A stretch of 38,621 nt of DNA from Streptomyces fuscigenes (GTDB lineage Bacteria > Actinomycetota > Actinomycetes > Streptomycetales > Streptomycetaceae), in the NCBI RefSeq assembly GCF_021556455.1, contig NZ_JAKGCV010000011.1, forward strand, positions 1 to 38,621, read 5' to 3'. The position numbers were made by a program, and so were the translations under genes. Shown in pieces: positions 23,897 through 32,284 of the stretch (position 1 is the stretch's first letter; the number at the start of each line of letters is the position of its first letter). The notes under the pieces are model-generated. The model saw nothing but the letters and a program-made list of their open reading frames with translations, searched no databases and had not been told where the DNA came from.

Positions 23897-23957
23897 TGCT
23901 TCCTACGCTCCTACGGCTTTCCCGGGCCCTCCCTGCGACCTGCCTGCGCCGCACGCT

Positions 23958-24013
23958 CCGGTGGCGCGGCCCCGGGCCCGGGCCCGGGCCCGAGCCCGGC
24001 GCCGCGCCACCGG
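23958..24013 (-). terminator. 56-bp near-perfect palindrome after LCP gene 3
   Basis: The outer arms CCGGTGGCGCGGC (23958-23970) and GCCGCGCCACCGG (24001-24013) are exact complements. The inner 30 bases are alternating CCC/GGG blocks that are also self-complementary, so 26 of 28 positions pair with no loop. It starts 3 bp beyond the LCP 3 stop codon (minus strand). A terminator is likely, but this size is extreme. Confidence 0.75.
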
Positions 24014-24015
24014 CG

Positions 24016-25860
24016 TCACCACCGGTACGGGGCGTACACGTCCATGCAGCCCGCCTTGCCGCCCTGGACGACCTGCGCGGTCTTCGGCACCGAACCGGCC
24101 TTCGGCTTCTCGTGCTTCGGGTACGTGGCGCCCTGGCGCCAGTCGGCACCCACGACCACCATGACGCCCGACACGTCCGCCGACTTCTTCACCGCGCTGC
24201 TGGGGATGCCCAGCGCCTTCGCGACGCCCTGCGCGTCGCCCTCCAGGTCCGCGCTCGGATAGAGGACCGTCGAGGTCTTCTCCGTCACCGGCGTGGTGTC
24301 CTTCACCGCGCGGCTGTAGCCCTTGCCCACCAACAGCTGGGCGATGTCGCCGGCGCGGCCGGGAACCGCCGCCTGCGCGCCGCCCGTGCCGTTGCGCACG
24401 CTGACCCCGGTCTGGGCCGGCGAGTCGCTCGGCGCGGGCACGCTCGGCTGCGGGGCCGACGACTTGCCGGCGGAGGCCGAGGCCGGCTTGCCGTTCTTGT
24501 CCAGCGCGACGTCGTCGCGCAGCAGCGACCACAGCTGGTCCGCGTCGGTCGCGTTCGGCAGCACGTGGGCGGTCGGGTTCTGCGGGTCGGGGACCGTCGG
24601 CATGGTCACCATCGTCATGCGGTTGACCGGCACGTCCTTGAGCTGCATCCCCAGGTCGAACAGCTTCTTCACCGAGCCGATCTCCTTGGAGACCTCGAGC
24701 GCCTTGGTCGCCGCCTCCGCGAGGCCGGTGAGCTTGCCCGGGCTGGTGAAGTAGTTCTCCGACTTCAGCTTGGTGAACATCGAGCTGAGGTAGAGGTGCT
24801 GGGCCTGGCTGCGGCCGAGGTCGCTCTCGAAGGCGTGGCGGGTGCGCAGCCACTGGAGCGCCTGCTTGCCCACGACGTTCGTGGTGCCCGCCTTGAGCTT
24901 GAGGCCGGAACCGCCGGGCACCGCCGGAGTCGGGTGGTCCCAGACGTTCTCCTTCACGCAGACCGGGACACCGCCGACCGCGTCGGCCATGTCCACGACG
25001 CCGGAGAAGTCGATCGTCATCCAGTGGTCGATGTAGACGCCGGTCAGCTTCTCCCACGTGGAGAGCGTGCAGCCCGGTCCGCCGCGCGCGAGCGTCGTGT
25101 TGATGATCGCGTTGGTCGGCGGGTACTGCTGCCCGGTCTTCGCGTCCTTGCAGGCCGGTATGTCGACGCGCGTGTCCCGGGGGACCGACACCATCGACGC
25201 GTTCTTCCGGTCCGCCGACACGTGCAGCAGCATCTGGACGTCCGCGAGCGGGGGGTCGCCGCGCAGGTCCTTGCCGCCGCCGAGCGCCACGTCCGCGTCG
25301 CTCGCCCGGCTGTCGGAGCCGATGAGCAGGATGTTCAGCGGGGTCTGGCCGGCGGCGTTGGCCTTCGGCTTCTCGACGCCCGTCGAGGACCCGGCCCGGG
25401 AGTCGCTGCGGAGGTTCCCGTTCAGGTGCCGGTAGTAGAGGTAACCCGCGCCGGCCGTGCCGAGGATCAGCACGGACAGCACGCCGGATATCCAGCGCAG
25501 CGCCCTGAATCTGCGGCGTTTCTTGCGCTGGCGCGAGCCGCCGCGGCCCCCGCCGTCGCCCGCGCCGCGTCTGCGGCGCCCGCCGTGGCCGCCGCCTCCG
25601 GCCGCACCGGGCTCGGGCCTGCGGCCCCGCTGCTCCGGCACCGTCGCCGTGCGGGCGGGCGCCGCGGCGACGGCCCCCGCGCCGCCGCCAGCGCTCTCGC
25701 CCGCGCCGTCCGCGCCGCTCTCGTAGAGGCTGTCGTCCCAGCCCAGCTCGTGGGCGTGCCGCTGGGGGGCGTCCGGAGTCCTCCGGTCGCCGTGCCCCCG
25801 CTGCGGACCCTGCGATCTGGGTCCCTTCGTCCTCGCGCGCCGTGCGCCGCCCTGACCCAC
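24016..25860 (-). CDS. LCP-family protein 3 with LytR_C-like tail
   Basis: 614 residues from GTG 25860, preceded by GAGGGGGAA. A basic low-complexity N-terminus leads to TM about 121-143. The LCP domain has LLIGSDSRAS, Arg228 in SVPRDTRVDIPAC and WLRTRH. The R-x-D motif is L205-A-D207, so the catalytic-site Arg is replaced by Leu, and the later QQ-x-F pattern is degraded (AQHLY). A Ser/Pro-rich spacer leads to TGVSVRNGTGG, the start of a LytR_C-like domain. Paired Cys in DIPAC and GPGC may form a disulfide. It lies 47 bp after LCP 4 on the same strand, so the two form an operon. Confidence 0.9.
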   Translation of the reverse strand: MGQGGARRARTKGPRSQGPQRGHGDRRTPDAPQRHAHELGWDDSLYESGADGAGESAGGGAGAVAAAPARTATVPEQRGRRPEPGAAGGGGHGGRRRRGAGDGGGRGGSRQRKKRRRFRALRWISGVLSVLILGTAGAGYLYYRHLNGNLRSDSRAGSSTGVEKPKANAAGQTPLNILLIGSDSRASDADVALGGGKDLRGDPPLADVQMLLHVSADRKNASMVSVPRDTRVDIPACKDAKTGQQYPPTNAIINTTLARGGPGCTLSTWEKLTGVYIDHWMTIDFSGVVDMADAVGGVPVCVKENVWDHPTPAVPGGSGLKLKAGTTNVVGKQALQWLRTRHAFESDLGRSQAQHLYLSSMFTKLKSENYFTSPGKLTGLAEAATKALEVSKEIGSVKKLFDLGMQLKDVPVNRMTMVTMPTVPDPQNPTAHVLPNATDADQLWSLLRDDVALDKNGKPASASAGKSSAPQPSVPAPSDSPAQTGVSVRNGTGGAQAAVPGRAGDIAQLLVGKGYSRAVKDTTPVTEKTSTVLYPSADLEGDAQGVAKALGIPSSAVKKSADVSGVMVVVGADWRQGATYPKHEKPKAGSVPKTAQVVQGGKAGCMDVYAPYRW

Positions 25861-25907
25861 CTGTTCCCCCTCGGTTCAGGACCTGCTCGTGCGCCGCTGC
25901 ATGGGCG

Positions 25908-27692
25908 TCACTTGGCGCAGACCTGCTTGTCGGCTTCGACCCGCTGCACGTTGTCCGACACCTTCGCCGGACCTGACAGGGGCACACCCGCGCCCTTGAA
26001 GTCCTTCCCCAGGGTCAGCTTCATCGCCTGGAGTCCCACAGCGTCCTTCGTGCCCTTCTTCAGCGCCGAGGCGGGCAGCCCCATCCAGGCGGCGACGGTG
26101 CGCGCCTGGTCGGCCTGGTTCGGCGCGTACTCCAGCGTCGTCTTGTCGACGGTGGTGCCCGCGTCGCCCTTGTTGGTCGTCTTGGGCGCCTGCTTGTCGT
26201 TCTGGAACCACGCCAGCGTGGACTGCGCGGAGCCGTCCGCTGCGCCGCCGTTGTACACGTCCACGCGGACGTCGTCCGCGGCGGCCTTGGTTCCCTTGAG
26301 CACACTGTCCGCCGGGGCGGACTTCTTCTTCACCTCGGTCAGCGACGAGTCGTTCTGCAGGTCGTCGAAGATCGGCTGCGCCTCGGCCTCGTTCACGACG
26401 ACCGTCGCGTGGACGATCTTCTCGGCCGGGTTGTCCACGACCGGGAGCGTGGCGAAGGTGATGTTCTTCGGGTTGACCTTGGACAGCTCGCGGGCGAGGT
26501 CGCTCAGCTTCTTGATCGACCCGATGCCGGTGTCCACCGTCAGCGCCTTCGTGGCCGCCTCGGCGAGGCTCGCCAGCTTCGTCGGGCTGCTGAGCGTGTC
26601 CTTCGACTTCAACTGCCGCAGCAGGGCGCTGAGGAACTGCTGCTGGACCTGGATGCGGCTCAGGTCGCTGCCGGTGCCGAAGCTGTGCCGCGTACGCACG
26701 AAGGCGAGCGCCTGCTCGCCCTCGATGGTGTGCTCGCCCGCCGTCAGCTTCAGGTGGGACTTCGGGTCGTCCACCGCGTGCGCCACGCAGATCGGCACGC
26801 CGCCGACCGCCGTCGACAGCGTCTTGACGGCGTTGAAGTCGGCCATCATGAAGTGGTCGACCTTGACCCCCGTGAGCTCCTGCACGGTCCGCATCGCGCA
26901 GCCCGGGTCGCGGCCGTCCTGGCCGAGGCTCGTGTTGAACCGCGTGTCGGGCGTCCCCGGGATGACCTTCGTCTCCCCGTTCGGCTCCTTGGTCTCGCAG
27001 TCCGGGATGTCGGTGATCAGGTCGCGGGGGATCGACAGCGCCGTCGCGTTGGTCCGGTCCGCGGACACGTGCAGCAGGATGTTCGTGTCGGCGTGCCCGA
27101 CGCTGCCCGCGTCGCCGTAGCCCTCGTTGCCCGCGCCGGTCCGCTTGTCCGTGCCCATCAGCAGGATGTTCACGGGCTTGCCGGCCGCGAAGCTGCTCTG
27201 GCTGCCCGCGCCGCCGACGTCGATCGTCGAGATGTTGCTGTTCAGGTGCTGGTAGTAGGCGTACGCGCCACCGCTGGTGGCGAGCACGAGGAAGCCGAGC
27301 ACGCCGCTGGTCCACAGCAGCGCCTTCTTCTTGCCGGACTTCTTCGCGCCCTTGCCCTTGCGGCGGCTGGGCGGGGGAGCGGCCGCGGCGCCCTTGCGCC
27401 GGCTGCGCTGGCCGGGCAGGTCCGCGGTGTCGGGCGCGCCTTTGCGGCGGGCCGGGGCGTCCGCGCCCCGCGCCGCCGCCTGCCGGCGCCCGGCACGCCC
27501 CCCGGCCTCGCCGGAGGAGTCGCGCGGCGCGCCGCCGGACGCGTCGCGACGGGGCGGTGCCTCACCGGAGCGAGGGGAGGGCGGCTGCGCTGCGGGGTTG
27601 TCCAGTCGCAGCTCGTAGTTGCCGGTTTCCGGGTTGAGGACCCACTGGTCGGCGGGGTCGATCTCGCCCTGCCCACGGTTCTGTGCATCCAC
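25908..27692 (-). CDS. LCP-family protein 4 with LytR_C-like tail
   Basis: 594 residues from GTG 27692 (GGAGGA lies about 13 bases upstream). The N-terminus begins IDPADQWVLNPETGNYELRL and then turns basic with Lys/Arg-rich blocks before TM about 124-147. The LCP domain has LLMGTDKRTG, Arg in SIPRDLITDIPDC and FVRTRH followed by VQQQF. The R-x-D position is H190-A-D192, so Arg is replaced by His. The C-terminal region contains VRVDVYNGGAADGSAQ, matching LytR_C. A minus-strand TAGTGT at 27803-27798 may be its -10 element. It is the probable first gene of an LCP 4-LCP 3 operon. Confidence 0.9.
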   Translation of the reverse strand: MDAQNRGQGEIDPADQWVLNPETGNYELRLDNPAAQPPSPRSGEAPPRRDASGGAPRDSSGEAGGRAGRRQAAARGADAPARRKGAPDTADLPGQRSRRKGAAAAPPPSRRKGKGAKKSGKKKALLWTSGVLGFLVLATSGGAYAYYQHLNSNISTIDVGGAGSQSSFAAGKPVNILLMGTDKRTGAGNEGYGDAGSVGHADTNILLHVSADRTNATALSIPRDLITDIPDCETKEPNGETKVIPGTPDTRFNTSLGQDGRDPGCAMRTVQELTGVKVDHFMMADFNAVKTLSTAVGGVPICVAHAVDDPKSHLKLTAGEHTIEGEQALAFVRTRHSFGTGSDLSRIQVQQQFLSALLRQLKSKDTLSSPTKLASLAEAATKALTVDTGIGSIKKLSDLARELSKVNPKNITFATLPVVDNPAEKIVHATVVVNEAEAQPIFDDLQNDSSLTEVKKKSAPADSVLKGTKAAADDVRVDVYNGGAADGSAQSTLAWFQNDKQAPKTTNKGDAGTTVDKTTLEYAPNQADQARTVAAWMGLPASALKKGTKDAVGLQAMKLTLGKDFKGAGVPLSGPAKVSDNVQRVEADKQVCAK

Positions 27693-27922
27693 GGTTGCCT
27701 GAATCCTCCGTCGGTGCCACGTGAAGCGCCTCCCCTCGGGCGCCAGGTCTTCGATCCGGCGGCGCGCGGCGGTCGGCCGAATGCACCGGATCGCGACACA
27801 CTATCCGTCCGGTTCGCCGGGGAGCGACGTCGGTGCCGGACGGGTGCGTACTTACAAGCGGGCAATACGCCCAATCGTCATGGGGCCCGCGGGTTACCGC
27901 CGTCACGGTTCACACACAGGCC

Positions 27923-29740
27923 TCACTCACACAGGCCGACACTGGCATTGGTTCCTGTGAACGTCGGCCCCGGCGTCGGGGAGCCCGAGGCTCCCGGGGA
28001 GGCCGGAGCCGACGCGCTCCCGCCCGCGGCGGATTTGCCGGAGTCTTTACCGCCGGACGCCGTAGGGGACTCCGCGGGCGCGTCCGACGGGCCGCCGGAG
28101 GGTGTGCCCGAGGACGTCCCGGCGCCCGCGCCCGGGTCCGTCGGCGAGCCGGACGTCCGCACCGTCACCGGAGCGTCGTCGCGCAGCTGCCGGAACAGCC
28201 GCTCCGCCTGGGACTGCACGAGCTCGTCCCGGTTGGGGTCCGGCCCGTAGGGCTGCTGGGGCACTGTGAGGAACTGCACCTTGTCGGCCGGGACGTCCCG
28301 CATCGAGTGCGCGAGGTTGTAGAGATCTCGCAAACTGTCGAGCCCGGGGTCCGTGGTGATGGCCTTGGTGGCCGCGTCGAGCACCGGGTAGAGCCGGGTC
28401 GGGTTCAGCAGCACGCCGTCGCTCTGGAGCTTCGTGAACAGCGAACCGAGGAACCCCTGCTGCCGCTCGATGCGCTCGGTGTCGCTGCCGTCTCCGATGC
28501 CGTGCCGCGCCCGGACGAAGCCGAGCGCCTGCTCGCCCTTCACCGTCTGTTCGCCCGCGGGCAGCTTGAGGTGCGCCTCCTGGTCGTCGACCGGCTTGTC
28601 GAGACACACCTGCACACCGCCGACCGCGTCGACCATGTCCTTGAACCCACTGAAGTCGATGACCATCTCGTGGTCGATCCGCACCCCGGTCAGATTCTCC
28701 ACGGTGCGTGTCGTGCACGCGGTGCCGCCGAACTGGAAGGCCCAGTTGAACTGGGCGAACTGCGCCGACGTGGTGGTGCCGCCCGGCTTGCCGCAGCTCG
28801 GTATGTGCACCATCAGATCGCGCGGTATCGACACCGCCGTGGCGCTCTTCCGGTCCGCGGCGAGGTGCAGCAGGATCGTGGTGTCGGAGCGCGCCGTGCC
28901 GCCCTCGTCGTGCCCGTACTTCGCGTTGCCCTTGCCCGAGCGGCTGTCGGAGCCGATGAGCAGGATGTTCAGCGCGTCCAGCGCGACGGGCGTCGGGCGC
29001 TCCTTCGCATACGTCTGGAGCTCCGAGGCGGCCTCGTGGTCGGTGGTGATGTTGCCGTCGAGCTTCTGGTAGAACCACCAGCCCGCTCCCGCCGTCGCGA
29101 GCACGACGACACCGACACCGCCCGCGACCCACCGCAGCCAGGTGCGCCGCCGGCGCGGTCGCCCGCCCTTCTCCGCCGCCGCGGCCCGCGCGCCGCGCCT
29201 GCCGGACGTCCCGGTGTGATCGCGGCCACGGGCCTTGCCCGGGGCGGGAGTTGCGGCGACCTCCGCCGCGCGTGCGGCGGTCTCGGAAGGGGCGGCGGCT
29301 GCGGCGCCGGCCGAGTCCGCGGAGCCCGTGGCGTCCGCCGTGTCGGTCGCTTCGGTCGTGTCGGCAGGGTTCCCGGCGCCGGCCGGTTCCGCGGCGTCGC
29401 CCGTGTCCGCACGGTTCGCGGTGTCCTCAGGCGTCGCGGAGTCCGCGGCGCCTGCCGCGTCCGCGGTGTCACCAGGGGCACCGTGGGCGTCGGAATCCTC
29501 GGCCGGCGCCGGGCCCCCGGTCTCCGCGGGGGCCGGGGAACCCTCGGCCTCGGCCGCGTCCTCGCGTGCGTCCCCGCCCGCGGATATGGCATCGATGTCA
29601 GAGTCTCCCGCGGCACCGGCACCGGCACCGGCTTCCGCGCCACCGGGGGCGTCCGGAGTCCCTGTACGGGACGGGTCCGTGCCGCCGCCGTCCGCGCCGC
29701 CCGCTCCGCCGCCCGTGGCGGCTTCGGCCCTCTCGCTCAC
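27923..29740 (-). CDS. LCP-family glycopolymer ligase 5
   Basis: 605 residues from GTG 29740. Residues 1-165 are Ala/Asp/Gly/Thr-rich with TAD/ATD-type repeats, followed by an Arg-rich patch, then TM about 201-225. The LCP domain has LLIGSDSRSG, R284-S-D286 in RSDTTILLH, SIPRDLMVHIPSC and FVRARH followed by RQQGF, so all catalytic-type residues are kept. The C-terminus is a Ser/Gly/Pro-rich tail without a LytR_C motif, perhaps a wall-spanning or disordered tail. 230 bp separate it from LCP 4, so it may have its own promoter. Which glycopolymer it attaches is unknown. Confidence 0.92.
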   Translation of the reverse strand: MSERAEAATGGGAGGADGGGTDPSRTGTPDAPGGAEAGAGAGAAGDSDIDAISAGGDAREDAAEAEGSPAPAETGGPAPAEDSDAHGAPGDTADAAGAADSATPEDTANRADTGDAAEPAGAGNPADTTEATDTADATGSADSAGAAAAAPSETAARAAEVAATPAPGKARGRDHTGTSGRRGARAAAAEKGGRPRRRRTWLRWVAGGVGVVVLATAGAGWWFYQKLDGNITTDHEAASELQTYAKERPTPVALDALNILLIGSDSRSGKGNAKYGHDEGGTARSDTTILLHLAADRKSATAVSIPRDLMVHIPSCGKPGGTTTSAQFAQFNWAFQFGGTACTTRTVENLTGVRIDHEMVIDFSGFKDMVDAVGGVQVCLDKPVDDQEAHLKLPAGEQTVKGEQALGFVRARHGIGDGSDTERIERQQGFLGSLFTKLQSDGVLLNPTRLYPVLDAATKAITTDPGLDSLRDLYNLAHSMRDVPADKVQFLTVPQQPYGPDPNRDELVQSQAERLFRQLRDDAPVTVRTSGSPTDPGAGAGTSSGTPSGGPSDAPAESPTASGGKDSGKSAAGGSASAPASPGASGSPTPGPTFTGTNASVGLCE

Positions 29741-29947
29741 GTCTGTGTCCGTCCTTCGGTACTTCGGTGGCGTGAGGCGCCGCCGGTCGTACGGGTAGAC
29801 GGGCGAAAGAGGCGGTTGGTTGTGCGCGTCCTTCCCCCGATCGGGCCCCGGCGCGCGGGCCGTTGGAGCCCGGAGGCCCGCCGCGCCGGGGCATGGGTCC
29901 GTCTGCCCCCGACGGCGCGGCGGGAACGGGGCCCGGGCGAACGGGTC

Positions 29948-30718
29948 TCAGAGCGCGCGGTCGGTGACCCGCTCGCTCGCCACGCGCTGCGCGAGGCTCT
30001 CGGCGGAGAGCTGCTCGATGTTGCGGCACAACACCACGGATCCGCCCGCCGCGAGCGGCGCGTACAGCCCGGCGGACAGCCCCTCCCACGTGCCGTACGG
30101 AAGTGCCGAGAGGATCCGAGAGCCCGCGCCGAGCCCGCGCTTGTCCGCGTCGGCGGCCGCCCGCGCGACGAGCGCGGCGGCCGTGAGCTCGATCGGCGCG
30201 CCGCCGTCCGGCTCCTGTACGCGCAGGGCCGCGCCCGCCGGGTCCACCGGCGCGTACGGGACGAACCGGTCGCCGTGCGAGGGGACTTCGACGGCGTAGT
30301 CGGCGAAGCCCTCGGGCGGCTGCGGGAAGCGGCCGCCGAGCGGGCGCAGCGCGAGTGCCACCCGCTCGCCGCCGCAGGCGCGTGCGGCGTCCAGCGTGCC
30401 GGGGCCGCTGACGACGACGTCCGCCTCCGCGGGGTCGCCGCCGATCTCCGCCGTCGCGCCGACCGACGCGCACGCCAGCAGCCACACGGCGGTCTGCCAG
30501 TGCGCGGGCAGCAGCAGGGCGACCCGGTCGCCGGGCCCCGCCGACAGGTCGTCCTGGAGCATGTTCGCGGTCTTGGCCACCCAGTTCGCGAAGGTGGCGA
30601 CGGACAGCTCGACCCGCTCCCCGGTCGCGTCGTCGTAGAAGGTGACCAGGGGCCGAGCGGGGTCCGCGGCGAGCGCGGAGCGCAGGAGATCGGCCGGAGT
30701 GCGTTCGCTGGCGTTCAC
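29948..30718 (-). CDS. TIGR03089-family protein (adenylation-domain relative)
   Basis: A 256-residue protein resembling only the N-terminal part of acyl/aryl-CoA synthetases: LVTFYDDATGERVELSVATFANWVAKTANML and GDRVALLLPAHWQTAVWLLACASVGATAEI. The P-loop and C-terminal lid of full adenylating enzymes are missing, so catalysis of AMP-ester formation is doubtful. The stand-alone short form is typical of actinobacterial TIGR03089 proteins. GTG 30718 is preferred over GTG 30739 because homologues begin near this position. It diverges from the sugar nucleotidyltransferase. Function is unknown. Confidence 0.85.
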   Translation of the reverse strand: MNASERTPADLLRSALAADPARPLVTFYDDATGERVELSVATFANWVAKTANMLQDDLSAGPGDRVALLLPAHWQTAVWLLACASVGATAEIGGDPAEADVVVSGPGTLDAARACGGERVALALRPLGGRFPQPPEGFADYAVEVPSHGDRFVPYAPVDPAGAALRVQEPDGGAPIELTAAALVARAAADADKRGLGAGSRILSALPYGTWEGLSAGLYAPLAAGGSVVLCRNIEQLSAESLAQRVASERVTDRAL

Positions 30719-30751
30719 GCCGGACAGCGTACTTCGCACCCTCCGAACGTC

Positions 30752-30775
30752 TGATCAGGTGATCGGGTGATCGGA
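30752..30775. promoter_or_regulatory. three tandem TGATC(A/G)GG octamers in a divergent promoter region
   Basis: TGATCAGG, TGATCGGG and TGATCGGA follow one another at an exact 8-bp step between the divergent TIGR03089 and nucleotidyltransferase genes. The position and spacing suggest a protein-binding site, but no known regulator is recognised. Confidence 0.4.
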
Positions 30776-30890
30776 ATGCTGGGTACCGGTGTACGAATGG
30801 AACGCCCCAAGACGGCGGCAACACATGGCAAACCCGTCGTGGCACGGACCACGGCCGCTCAGCGGCCCCGGCAGGAAGCAGAGACGACAG

Positions 30891-31973
30891 GTGACTGAGG
30901 CGATCCTCCTGGTCGGAGGCAAGGGCACCCGGCTGCGGCCGCTCACCGTGCACACGCCGAAACCGATGGTCCCGGCGGCCGGCGTGCCGTTCCTGACCCA
31001 CCAGCTGGCCCGGGCCCGGGCCGCGGGGGTCGAACACGTGGTGCTGGCCACCTCCTACCTCGCCGAGGTGTTCGAACCGTATTTCGGTGACGGCGCCTCA
31101 CTCGGCCTCCATCTGGAGTACGTGACGGAGGTCGACCCGCTCGGCACGGGCGGCGCGATCCGCAACGTCGCGCGGCGCCTGCACTCCGGCCCCGACGAGC
31201 CGGTGCTGATCTTCAACGGCGACATCCTCACCGGCCTGGACATCCCGGCGCTCGTGGACACCCACCGCGCGGCGGGCGCCGACGTCTCGCTCCACCTGAC
31301 CCGGGTCCCCGACCCCCGCGCCTTCGGGCTGGTGCCGACCGACGGCACCGGACGGGTGACCGCGTTCCTGGAGAAGCCCCAGACGCCCGAGGAGATCGTC
31401 ACCGACCAGATCAACGCGGGCGCCTACGTCTTCAGAAGATCCGTGATCGACGCGATCCCCGCCGGGCGGCCGGTGTCCGTGGAGCGGGAGACGTTCCCCG
31501 GGCTGCTCGCCGACGGCGCGCACCTCCAGGGCATGGTCGACTCCACGTACTGGCTCGACCTGGGCACCCCGGCCGCCTTCGTCCGCGGCTCGGCGGACCT
31601 CGTCCTCGGCCGGGCGCCCTCCCCGGCCGTGCCCGGCCGCTGCGGGGAGCGCCTCGTGCTGCCCACGGCCGAGGTGGCGCCGGACGCGAAGCTGACCGGC
31701 GGCACGGTGATCGGGGCGGGCGCGGTGATCGGCGAGGGCGCGCGGATCGCCGGCTCCACCGTCCTGGACGGCGCCGTCGTCGAGCCGGGCGCGGTCGTCA
31801 CCGACTCGATGATCGGGCGCGGGGCGCGGGTGGGCGCCCGCACGGTGCTGTCCGGCGTCGTCGTGGGCGACGGCGCGCGGGTCGGCGCGGACAACGAGCT
31901 GCGCGAGGGCGCGCGGATCTGGTGCGGCGCAGAGGTCCCGGACGCGGCGATCCGCTTCTCGTCCGACGCGTAG
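30891..31973 (+). CDS. NDP-sugar pyrophosphorylase (mannose-1-phosphate guanylyltransferase type)
   Basis: 360 residues. The nucleotidyltransferase domain starts EAILLVGGKGTRLRPLTVHTPKPMVPAAG, the consensus with the catalytic Arg and Lys, then LGTGGAIRN, the metal site FNGDILTG and FLEKPQ. The C-terminal part (about 265-350) is a hexapeptide-repeat left-handed beta-helix (VIGAGAVIGEGARIAGSTVLDGAVV and so on). It activates a sugar-1-phosphate, GDP-mannose or dTDP/UDP-glucose; the type cannot be decided by eye. GTG 30891 puts the catalytic domain directly at the N-terminus; an in-frame upstream start would add a non-conserved tail. It fits glycopolymer precursor supply for the neighbouring LCP and glycosyltransferase genes. 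Confidence 0.92.
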   Translation: MTEAILLVGGKGTRLRPLTVHTPKPMVPAAGVPFLTHQLARARAAGVEHVVLATSYLAEVFEPYFGDGASLGLHLEYVTEVDPLGTGGAIRNVARRLHSGPDEPVLIFNGDILTGLDIPALVDTHRAAGADVSLHLTRVPDPRAFGLVPTDGTGRVTAFLEKPQTPEEIVTDQINAGAYVFRRSVIDAIPAGRPVSVERETFPGLLADGAHLQGMVDSTYWLDLGTPAAFVRGSADLVLGRAPSPAVPGRCGERLVLPTAEVAPDAKLTGGTVIGAGAVIGEGARIAGSTVLDGAVVEPGAVVTDSMIGRGARVGARTVLSGVVVGDGARVGADNELREGARIWCGAEVPDAAIRFSSDA

Positions 31974-32284
31974 GGCGGGCCGCGGCGGCCGGCGGTGGCC
32001 GCGGCACGGCCGACGGGCTTCGCGGGAGCACCGGCGCCGGCACCAGCAGGAGGACCGGGGCAGGGGCGGCGCGGGGTGGGCGCGGTGTCCGGGCGCGCAC
32101 TTCCGGTGGCGGTGCGGCCGCTGGCGGCGGAGTGACCCGTGCTACGGACCGGGCGCCGCCGACGCCGTACGCTCGGTACGACCACCGGCGCACGTCACCC
32201 GTACGCGCGCCGTCCCGACCGACCGGACGGCCCCGCGGCCGGACCGCACCCGCCCGCACGCAGCAGCACACTCCCCGAGGATCC
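31974..32284. other. 311-bp intergenic region before the glycosylase
   Basis: GCCGCGGC occurs at 31979-31986 and 31998-32005; the two can pair as an 8-bp stem with an 11-base loop, a plausible terminator for the pyrophosphorylase gene. The remainder is GC-rich with no convincing gene and no clear promoter. Confidence 0.45.

Noticed and set aside
24112-27120. 1002-codon plus-strand open frame across LCP 3 and LCP 4
   Set aside because: It is antisense to two LCP genes with well-defined catalytic motifs and ribosome sites; the translated sequence has no domain character.
29948-30718. Full acyl-CoA synthetase or a truncated pseudogene of one
   Set aside because: The short form without the C-terminal lid is the normal actinobacterial TIGR03089 architecture, and the frame is intact.
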